From: Thraustochytrium sp. TN22
Taxonomy: Eukaryota; Sar; Bigyra; Thraustochytrida; Thraustochytriidae
Length of the DNA: 64,000 nt
NCBI GenBank assembly: GCA_013306675.1
Contig: JABLUY010000068.1
Location: 84,042 to 148,041 of the forward strand
Reading direction: 5' to 3'
Numbering within the stretch: the stretch's first letter is position 1; each line of letters opens with the position of its first letter. The position numbers and the translations under genes are program-made. This document shows positions 56,806 through 64,000 of this stretch, one piece after another. Below the pieces are notes generated by a model. That model was not told the DNA's origin and made no database searches. It saw only the letters and a program-made list of their open reading frames with translations.

Positions 56806-57582
56806 GACTCGCAGCTGGTTGAGTCTTTGAGAAGCTTCGTCAAGTGGCATTGGAGAACGCTGCCACTTCTGGAGCGCGCTGGGATCAAGGCCGAGGCCCA
56901 AGACACCACGAGCCTCGCGGCCCTCATCTACTCGAGCCTGCGCAGGCATTTCGCTGAGAACACTGCGCTTCGTCTCTTCGAGAAGGCATCGCTCCGCGAA
57001 GGCAAGCTGGAGACCCTGCCGGGCGCTCGATGCACAGGCGCCGGCATGGGCGTGAATCGCGACCTCCCACCTTCAATCTTCATCACCGAGACTGAGCAGC
57101 TCCTCATGCCTTTGGGCTTCGTACAAGCAGTGGATGAGCGCGACGGCCATGAAGCCATCTGCGTAGTGGTTCGGGTTCGCCCTGATCGCGATGCACACGC
57201 TCGTCTCACGCGGCACCGTTTCCGTGGCGCGCACCTCTCAGGGTTCTGCGTGCTCGACCTCGACAGTCATCGCAGCATCAGAGACACGGACATCACCGTC
57301 ACAACGCTTGGCAAGCTCAGCGGCGGCGATATCCTGTGGATCGATGGAGAGGGCTCCGGGAGGCGGCGCATTGCCTTCTGGCCCTCTGGCTCCCTCGCTT
57401 TCGGCTCGTGGACCATGCACCCCTTCGGGACGCATTTCGCTGCTGCGACAGCGACGCGCGGCCATTCGGTCCGGGCGCCTGGTACGCAGCGCACAGAGAG
57501 CACAGGTACCGCCGGTGAATCAGTGCTTGTTGAAGACGTTCATCTCGTTGACGATGACCACGACGACGAGATCGAGTACTAG
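56650..57582 (+). CDS. Hypothetical protein, low confidence
   Basis: A 310-residue open frame from an ATG at 56650. The first ~55 residues are Arg-rich, including a 13-Arg run read from a (CCG)n tract (about 56768-56806), and look like noncoding DNA. From about residue 55 the composition is protein-like: LVESLRSFVKWHWRTLPLLE, DTTSLAALIYSSLRRHFAEN, LPPSIFITETEQLLMPLGFV, GKLSGGDILWIDGEGSGRRR. It ends in an acidic tail (VHLVDDDHDDEIEY). The true start may be downstream (for example 57046) or in an upstream exon. No family recognised. Confidence 0.35.
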
Positions 57583-58741
57583 AGAAGCCTTCCCAACTTC
57601 CTGTCCAAGTATGACCAAGGAGGCCGCTTCAAGGACACCGGCAACCGAGCTAGCTCGATGAAGAGGCGCAGAAACGTGCAGCCCGCCAACGCGAAGCGAA
57701 GGTCGCCCTTGGTCCGCCAGACCCAGACCCAGACAACCAATACCACGAGCGCTGCCAGCAGTGCGCCCTAGCAACGCAGGCCCGCAACGCCAAGTTCTGC
57801 ACAATCATCTACATGTTCCTTCTCTATCAGCTTGGCGCTCAAGGCAAACGCGGCGCAGCATCGCGGCCGAGCGGTTAAGCACCGCTCTGCCGCCCGGTAC
57901 CGATTCGCACAAACGTCCCTTGACCATGAGCAGGCTGCCTGCCGCCTCTCTTATGCTCGCCCTCTCCGCAATCAGCTGATTGTGCCGAGGCAAGGCAATG
58001 ACCGGGTCGGACCCGGTGGTTGGGGCCTTCGACCTTGCCAGTTCCGGTCGGCGATCTCCATCACCGAGCGCAACCGCGGCGACCGAGTCGCGCAGACCCC
58101 GAATCGGGCCAGCCTCGGTAAGGGCGCCACGGCACCCGAGTCAGCCCGGTCGCGCAAAGACCGAGACAGCCCCCGTCCCCGAGTACCGCTGCACTCGGTG
58201 CGCACCTTGGCTGGGCCCGGAGTTCATCCGAGCCACACGCAGTCCCTCCCAGGATGACCCCTAGACGGGGTGCTGGTTGTACTACTTCTAGGCCCACAGC
58301 CCGAGTCCAGCTGAATCGACTGTGGAGAAGTGGACGCCTGGCTGCCAGTGCCTGGCACACTGTGCCCGCCGTAACGATCTTCTTGATGCACGGGAGATGC
58401 CCGCCGGCAGCGCGAGCTGGAGCGAAGGCAAGGTGCTCAAGTATGTTCAAGTGGACTGAGCTTCAAGTCCAAGAGGCGGCGGTGTACGAGCCACTGCATG
58501 CATGCGCGGCGGAGTCGTTTCAGGATGAAAATGGGGAGGGGACGGGTCAGCTTTGCTGAAGTGGGGGCTTCGTTGGCAGATCGTCAAGTCGTGAGCAATG
58601 CCATCGACGGACGTTGATGGCCAGCGCCAAAGCTCTGCCGAGCAGCAGACAGCTCAAGCAGGTATTCGAGTAGCAAACATGATTTATCACACTTGTGTGA
58701 CGCTGAGAAGGAGTGACATCCGCCGGGCTTGCATTGGGTTC
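57583..58741. other. Intergenic region upstream of the SDR3 3' end
   Basis: No supported gene. A sequence near 57865-57885 (GCGGCCGAGCGGTTAAGC) resembles a tRNA D-arm, but no matching acceptor, anticodon arm or T-arm follows. Confidence 0.4.
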
Positions 58742-59737
58742 TTAGGCCTGGAAGGGGCCAACGGCCTCATCCATCTTGGCCCAGAAGAGATCCTTCTGCT
58801 CCTTGGTGTCTGCCTTGGCCTCGACGGGAATCAGCTTGGCCGGGCCGCTCCAGCTCATCCACTTGGGGCCGGGGCCGTAAAAGCCCTTCTGCTGGATGTC
58901 GTCGTCGTTGGATGCAGCGGCGTGGAGGATACCGCAGGCGCCGTCCTCGGCAGACTGGGACCAGCGCATCATCAGGTTGGTAAACATCTTGGGCATGCCG
59001 CCCTCGCGCACGGTGGTGACCTGGAGGTTGGTGGCGGCGAGGCCCGGGTGCGCGAGCATGGCAATGATGTTGGGATGGCCGATCTCCTGCATCTTCTCAG
59101 CGATAGCGTTGGTACTAACCTCGACGCCAAGCTTGGTCTGCTGGTAGCGCTCCCAGCGGTTACCGTTGCCGCCGAGGTCGCCGCCGCGCTTCTCGAAGTA
59201 CTTGGCCTGAAGCGGGCCGCCGAGGCGCGCCACGCTCGAGTGCTGCACGACGCGGCTCTGGCCATCCTGCTCCTCGGCCGCCACGAGCAGCGGGAAGGCC
59301 TCCTTGAAGAGCAGGTACTGGGAGATGACGTTGGTCTGCGACTGCACGTCGTAGCCATCCCCCGTGGCGATGTCGTCCAGGGCCATGACACCGGCGTTGA
59401 GCACGAGTGCGTTGATCTTGGGAAGCTTCGCCTTGAGCTCCTCGGCCGCGCGGCGCACAGACGCAAAGCTCATAAGGTCGCACTCGATCTGCTCGATGCG
59501 GGCATCCGGGTACTGCTCCGTAAGATCCTTGAGGGCAGCAGCGGACCGCTCGCTCTTGCGGTTGAGCATCACCACGTGCGCGCCCTTGGACGCCATGGCA
59601 CCCGCAAGCGTGTGGCCGGTGCCCGACGTGGTACCGGTGATGGCAACCACCTTGCCCTCCATGCTGGGCACCTTGGCCAGCTCGTCATGGAACCACCGGG
59701 TCTTCTTCTCCGCCGGCTTGGCATACCCGAGACCCAT
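58742..59737 (-). CDS. Short-chain dehydrogenase/reductase, copy 3
   Basis: 331 residues, intronless, start MGLGYAKPAEKKTRWFHDEL. SDR motifs are intact: TGTTSGTGHTLAGAMASKGA, ECDLMSFASVRRAAEEL, LNAGVMALDD, VVQHSSVARLG and RYQQTKLGVEVSTNA. It ends KDLFWAKMDEAVGPFQA. It lacks the short insert of copies 1 and 2 before the YxxxK motif. Gly2 is conserved. The 5' leader has a CTGCTCCTG/CTGCTG repeat (about 59760-59830). Function as for copy 1; copies share about the same order of conserved blocks over their full length. Confidence 0.92.
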   Translation of the reverse strand: MGLGYAKPAEKKTRWFHDELAKVPSMEGKVVAITGTTSGTGHTLAGAMASKGAHVVMLNRKSERSAAALKDLTEQYPDARIEQIECDLMSFASVRRAAEELKAKLPKINALVLNAGVMALDDIATGDGYDVQSQTNVISQYLLFKEAFPLLVAAEEQDGQSRVVQHSSVARLGGPLQAKYFEKRGGDLGGNGNRWERYQQTKLGVEVSTNAIAEKMQEIGHPNIIAMLAHPGLAATNLQVTTVREGGMPKMFTNLMMRWSQSAEDGACGILHAAASNDDDIQQKGFYGPGPKWMSWSGPAKLIPVEAKADTKEQKDLFWAKMDEAVGPFQA

Positions 59738-61074
59738 CTTGGCTCGTTGCTTTCCTTGCGAGCTGCTGCTACTCCTGCTGCTCCTGCTGCTCCTGCTGCT
59801 CCTGCTGCTGCTGCTGCTGCTGCTGCTCGAGTTGGTCCAGGTTGCAGGTTTACTCCGGCCCGGCCTCCGCGGCGAGACAGCAGGCAAGCCTGCTCAGCTG
59901 TGAGCAGCACTCCCGCTCGCTCGATCGGCACGCGTGGAGCCGCTGACTCGCTGTTGCACGACAGTCACCGCGGGGGAGCTTCCCCAAGCCAGTACGGCAC
60001 CCAGCTCTGTCGCCTCCAGCACGCCGTCGACGCCGGCCCGGGCCACTGGGACCTCTCGCTGACCTCCCGTACGCCAGTCCGAGTCCGCGCCACGCGCAAC
60101 CAGCCGAGCCGCGCGCCGCCAGCAGCCAGCGGCCGTCGCGACCTGGACTCCTGGAGCTCTCAGGCTGAGATGAGTGAGAGCCTGCGCAGGCACACGCACG
60201 CATCAGTGGTCATGGCCTCGGCGAGGGGACCGGACGCCACTGTCCTGGCTGGCTGTACTTGCTGACAGTGAGTGAGTGGACAGGTGCCGCTGCTGTGAAG
60301 GCGGCGGCGGCCTGACGGCACGCACGCGAGCCTCGACCACTGCCTGCGAGCGGGTCGGGAACGACATGGCTTTGGCCGCGCCAAGCGCGCGCAGTACCGT
60401 ACTACTAAGGTTTTGGGGCGGAGAGCATCTGACATGTACGACACAAGCTGGAGTGACGAGGAGTTGGGAGGGCCTGGGAGGCCTGCAGCGGCCTGCACGA
60501 CATATTCACGTCCAAGTTCCAGATACCACACACCACTGCACGGTCGCCAAGGCGCACCACGGCCGGCCGACCGCCAACACGGCGGCACAAAGAAGCGTGC
60601 TGTCCTGCTCGCCTGGTCGCTGGCTGCTGTTGTCCCGCTCGCTGCTCTTGACTTGAATTGTCGGACCTCGGGTGAAAGAGAAGAGCGAGAGAGAGAAAGG
60701 ATCAACGCCTAGCTCGCCCTAGCTCGAAAGCCAGGCGGTACAGGCGTCCGAAGGTGTGCACTCGACAGAAGCAGCCTGACTCAGAAGCGAGCGCGTGCCA
60801 TCCGAGTCCTCCAGGGAGGCCCTGCCAGTGGCCAGAGGAAACAAAGGCATGGAGAACAACGAAGGAACTGCGTCTTCCGCAAGCATCCTCAACTAACTGA
60901 AGTTGTGACTGATTAGAGTCGATGCCGTTGCCGCGCCTGCACGACACATGTGTGCTGGTAGACTCAGACGCCATGGTGGGCGTGGTGCTCACAGCGGTTC
61001 CGTCGTCGTGGGCCTACTGCTGGCTTTGGCCACGTAAATCTGTGTGTGAGGTCGCCGTGGTCACTTCCACAACC
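59738..61074. other. Intergenic region between SDR3 and SDR debris
   Basis: A CTG-rich repeat (59760-59830) lies in the SDR3 leader. Beyond it I see no supportable gene; open frames have no motifs. Confidence 0.45.
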
Positions 61075-61271
61075 ATGAGGGCGAGCAGCATTGGAGCTGG
61101 CAAGAGAAGCTTCTCATCGCTGGCGCACGAGCCGCCAAGGGTGCCGCCCCAATCCTCGATGTTGTTGTCCTCAATGCAGAGAGGCTGATTTGGTGGTGTG
61201 ACATGACGAGCTTCGTGTCCGTGCGCAAGGCGGCCGAGGATGAGCTTTATGAGCGCAGCCTCAAAGCATAA
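61075..61271 (+). pseudogene. Decayed SDR fragment (plus strand)
   Basis: One plus-strand frame reads LLIAGARAAKGAAPILDVVV, LNAERL, then CDMTSFVSVRKAAEDELYER and a stop. This lines up with SDR3 residues TLAGAMASKGAHVVMLNRKS and ECDLMSFASVRRAAEELKAK, with the ~20 residues between them missing. The N-terminal Rossmann glycine motif is not in this frame, and the rest of the gene is absent. It is in the opposite orientation to the four intact copies. Confidence 0.75.
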
Positions 61272-61277
61272 GCACTG

Positions 61278-61410
61278 TCAAGGCGCCGGGTCAGCACGCG
61301 CTCCATCCCAGAGCTCCTCCAGGTGACGACAACCACCTTGCCGCTCGTGCCAAGACTTGAGTGGCCGCGGCTCGCCGTAGAACTCCTTCGTCGCCGGCTT
61401 CTTGCGTCCA
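61278..61410 (-). pseudogene. Decayed SDR 5'-end fragment (minus strand)
   Basis: On the minus strand a stretch reads KKPATKEF-like sequence in one frame and SGKVVVVT followed by SSGMERVLT in another, matching the SDR N-terminus (AKPPAKKTRWF, then MSGKVVVVTGTTSGTGRVLA). Frame changes and mismatches show it is not functional. It lies head-to-head with the plus-strand SDR fragment, 6 bp away, as if an old copy was broken by an inversion. Confidence 0.6.
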
Positions 61411-61587
61411 TGTTGCAGCCATACAGGGCGTTTCTCTTGGTGTACTGGCAGTGACCGGTGGTGTCCTACCACAGGCGCTGACGCACATACATTGCAGGCA
61501 GGAGCCCTGCAAGCTTGCAAACAGAAGAGAAATGATTGGAGAAGAGACACTGCGAAAGAGTGGATGAGACGTCATCATGCGGCCAAA

Positions 61588-62592
61588 TCAGGCCTCGACC
61601 TCGAACGGGCCAAAAGCATCCTCCATTTTGGCCCAAAAGAGCGCCTTCTGCGCCTCGGTGTCGGCCTTGGGCTCGACGGGAAGCGATTGGGCGGGTCCAT
61701 TGAAGGCAAAAGCGCCGGCACCGGGCCCGAAGAAGGCCTTTTGGCGCACGTCGGCGGCTGAGGCGGCGGTGGCGTGCAGCAAACCGCAGGTGCCGTCCTC
61801 AGCGGACTGAGAGCGGCGCATCATGAGCTTGGTGAAGAGATTCGGCATGCCACCGCCGCTCACAGAGGTGACCTGCAGGTGCGTGGCCGCCATGCCCGGG
61901 TGCGCAAGCAGCGCCAGCACGTTCGGATGGCCAAGCTCCTGCATCTTGTCCGCGATCGCGTAGGTGCTCACTTGCACGCCCAGCTTGGACTGGTGGTAGC
62001 GCTCCCAGCGTGCACTGAAGCTCGAGCCCAGCTTGCCGCCCCTGCGCTCCAGATAGCGCGCTTCGAGCGGGCCGCCCTTGCGCATCAAGCTTGAGTGCTG
62101 GACGAGGCGGCTCTGCCCATCCTCGTCGGCGGCGCGCGCCAGCAGCGGGAAGAGCTCCTTGAAGAGCAGGAACTGCGAGAGCACGTTCACCTGCATCTGC
62201 ACGTCGTAGCCGTCCGTGGTCGCCTCGTTCTCCAGAGCCATGACACCCGCGTTCAGGACCAGACTGTTCACCTTGTCCACCTTGCCCAACACGGTCTGCG
62301 CTGCGCTGCGCACCGAGTCGAGGCTCTTCAGGTCGCACTCCACCTGCTCCACGCGTGCCCCGGGGAACTTTTGCAGAATCTCCTGGAGCGCCGCATCAGA
62401 CCGCTCGCTCCTGCGGTTCAACATGATCACATGGGCGCCTTTTTGCGCCATGGCTCCGGCCAGCACGCGACCAGTCCCGGACGTGGTCCCGGTAATGCAC
62501 ACCACCTTGCCGCTCATGTCCGGCACGGCCTCAAGCTCCGCATTGAACCAGCGGGTCTCCCGTTTCGGCGGCGCCGAGTAGCTCCCGCCCAT
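61588..62592 (-). CDS. Short-chain dehydrogenase/reductase, copy 4
   Basis: 334 residues, intronless, start MGGSYSAPPKRETRWFNAEL. SDR motifs are intact: TGTTSGTGRVLAGAMAQKGA, ECDLKSLDSVRSAA, LNAGVMALEN, LVQHSSLMRKG and RYHQSKLGVQVSTYA. It ends FWAKMEDAFGPFEVEA. Gly2 and Ser6 fit an N-myristoylation consensus. It is the most diverged N-terminus of the four (PPKRETRW instead of KKTRW). Like copy 3 it lacks the GGDA insert, so copies 3 and 4 form one pair and 1 and 2 another. Confidence 0.92.
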   Translation of the reverse strand: MGGSYSAPPKRETRWFNAELEAVPDMSGKVVCITGTTSGTGRVLAGAMAQKGAHVIMLNRRSERSDAALQEILQKFPGARVEQVECDLKSLDSVRSAAQTVLGKVDKVNSLVLNAGVMALENEATTDGYDVQMQVNVLSQFLLFKELFPLLARAADEDGQSRLVQHSSLMRKGGPLEARYLERRGGKLGSSFSARWERYHQSKLGVQVSTYAIADKMQELGHPNVLALLAHPGMAATHLQVTSVSGGGMPNLFTKLMMRRSQSAEDGTCGLLHATAASAADVRQKAFFGPGAGAFAFNGPAQSLPVEPKADTEAQKALFWAKMEDAFGPFEVEA

Positions 62593-63692
62593 TCTTTCTT
62601 TCCTTTGCTCTACTTTTACCTCCAAAATCAGGCTCCTTCTTTTCACGAAGGTTTCCTTGCTTGTTGCTGGAGAAGCTTCGATATCAGGTTTGCTTGCTCG
62701 CTCGACTCGATCAACCTTCCCGCGCGCGCTCTTGAACACTGAAGGCTAGATCCATGCACGACACAATGACTCCCACCTGCCATGCGAGCTGGTCCGCGCT
62801 GGCGCTGGCACGCACAGATGGTTCCCAATTGGTGCCCCAGGATTCTGGGGCCCATAGTCACAAGAGGACGTCCGCAAGGCAGTTGTCCGGCGTTGTTCGC
62901 AAAGCGGCGCGAGCGGCGAGCGCTCATGCAGTGTCGTGCAGAACAGCGAAGCTGCGAAGGTGATGCAGCAAGGCGAGCCAGCCAAAGTGCGAGCCAGCCA
63001 GAGCGAGAGAGGGTCGCACTTGGCATGACTTGCGTTCCTTGTTCGCTGTTCTCCAGGCCTCACTGTCAGGATTCTCGGCTTGGGGGCGCGCAGCCGTCCA
63101 CTTGACAAGTTGACGCTGCGCTGCCCATGCATGGCATGCAGATGCGTCTGCCCCGGATCTACACTCCCTATCTTGCCAGGTCTCAACGCCAACGCCAACG
63201 CCAGGCCAAGGGGTATTGATCAACGTGGCGCGACAGAGTGTCATTGATGGAGCTCATGCTCATCCGGCTGCGGCGCTCAAGGCGCAATGCTCTTTCGTCT
63301 CCGACCCCAGGTGCACCTTGATTACAGCCAAGGTACTCACGGCGCAGCGCTCGCTTGTCTTCGAGCCCAGGCCCAAGACCACGATCCAAAGTCTTGCCTT
63401 TCATCCGTGTCCAGAGCACACTGTCTGTTTCACTGTCAGATCGAGCCCAGCTTCAGGGCGCTCGAGGCGCAGCGCTCGCTCGGCTCCGAGCCCAGGCCCC
63501 CGCCGCCGCCCAGAGCCTTCAAGGTGTTGAATGCCAGTCATCATGATCCTGCGCTCCGCACGTGCGTCCTTTGTGCTGCTTCGAGGTTGGCCTGGCCAAT
63601 GGCCAGGCTGCGAACCCGCGCACGTTTGCCCGCCAGAGCACCCCGCTTGGATCTCACGCACCGACTCGACAATCGCCGCCTTTCCGCCCTCA

Positions 63693-63726
<34 letters not shown>

Positions 63727-63740
63727 AGTCGTCGGGCATG
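62593..63740. other. Intergenic region with GCGCAGCGCTCGCT repeats
   Basis: No gene. A block reading GCGCAGCGCTCGCTYGBCTC then GAGCCCAGGCCC occurs three times (about 63275, 63338 and 63465), the first copy more diverged. A (TCCTCG)n run lies at 63691-63725. Confidence 0.55.
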
Positions 63741-63945
63741 AGCCAACGGTCCGACCGAATCGCTCCCGCTCGAGCCCGTCGCGGACGACACCGCGCAGAA
63801 GGATCTCTTTTGGGCCAAGATGGCACAGGCGCTCGGCCCCATTGCCGCCTGATGATGAGCGAAAGCAACAGCAACAACAACCCATCCTCAAAAGGTGGGC
63901 CTGCGCGAAGATGCGCGAAGACGATTCTTTCTGAGTTCACGCTTT
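63741..63945 (+). pseudogene. 3'-end fragment of SDR copy 2 with its 3' flank, inverted
   Basis: The plus strand reads ESLPLEPVADDTAQKDLFWA and KMAQALGPIAA, then TGA, which is the C-terminus of SDR copy 2 with two or three changes. The match continues past the stop: TGATGATGAGCGAA, a CAACAACAAC tract, CCCATCCTCAAA and GGCCTGCGC follow in the same order as beyond the SDR2 stop. The rest of the gene is absent. Hexamer repeats flank it on both sides (63691-63725 and 63945-64000). Confidence 0.85.

Positions 63946-64000
<55 letters not shown>
63945..64000 (+). repeat. (CTCGTG)n hexamer microsatellite running off the window
   Basis: At least nine perfect copies of CTCGTG; the right end is not seen. 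Confidence 0.95.

Noticed and set aside
57860-57930. tRNA-like sequence GCGGCCGAGCGGTTAAGC
   Set aside because: It resembles a Ser/Leu tRNA D-arm, but no anticodon stem, T-arm (GGTTCGA) or acceptor pairing follows at the right distance.
1-64000. A bacterial origin with operons
   Set aside because: Spliceosomal introns, LSM5, SNAPc, UTP18, p24 and ARL3 genes are eukaryotic, and same-strand neighbours are functionally unrelated.

Overview
Eukaryotic nuclear DNA, very GC-rich and gene-dense. The signs are spliceosomal introns of about 60-210 bp, Kozak starts, and genes for LSM5, UTP18, TRM6, a SNAPc subunit, a p24 cargo receptor, ARL3 and a mitochondrial processing peptidase. Most genes are intronless and the rest have one to three short introns. 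A secreted vWA/PAN protein with a long Pro-Thr spacer, an SF-assemblin-like coiled coil and a PH-Costars protein point to a protist. A stramenopile, most likely a labyrinthulomycete/thraustochytrid, is my inference; I see no decisive marker.

Layout. 1-5121 (-): the N-terminal 1707 residues of a giant SulP-type anion transporter with STAS, three cyclic-nucleotide-binding folds and EF-hands, cut by the window edge. 5.9-11.2 kb: HAD phosphatase and SNAPC1-like gene (21 bp apart, same strand), divergent from TRM6. 11.8-16.6 kb: LSM5 divergent from a Cys-rich membrane protein, then a ubiquitin-like-domain gene and a p24/TMED gene, all with introns. 17.1-24.8 kb: UTP18, a small membrane protein, a repeat block, ARL3, a second repeat block and ornithine decarboxylase. 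24.8-30.7 kb is gene-poor and holds a decayed tannase/feruloyl-esterase gene. 30.8-34.9 kb: a bacterial-type HbpS/GlcG protein and two unrecognised membrane proteins. 35.1-45.6 kb: amino-acid transporter, TPR/His-rich/sulfatase-like fusion, SF-assemblin-like protein, PH-Costars protein, a 50-codon ORF and MPP-beta. 46.2-64 kb: a dispersed family of four intact short-chain dehydrogenases, all on the minus strand and all starting Met-Gly, plus decayed copies. Between them lie an ARM-repeat protein, the vWA-PAN-PT protein with one in-frame stop, and a three-exon protein of unknown function.

Most conserved genes are housekeeping functions (tRNA m1A58 methylation, snRNA transcription, mRNA decay/splicing, rRNA processing, ER-Golgi traffic, mitochondrial import, polyamine synthesis) with no operon logic. 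Divergent pairs share short promoters (SNAPC1/TRM6 354 bp, LSM5/Cys-rich 230 bp, p24/UTP18 546 bp, TPR-sulfatase/SF-assemblin 377 bp). The parts that look less ordinary are the SDR family and its debris, the composite SulP transporter, the TPR-sulfatase-like fusion, and duplicated gene 3' ends. All translations and splice sites were read by eye; family assignments come from recognised motifs, not searches.
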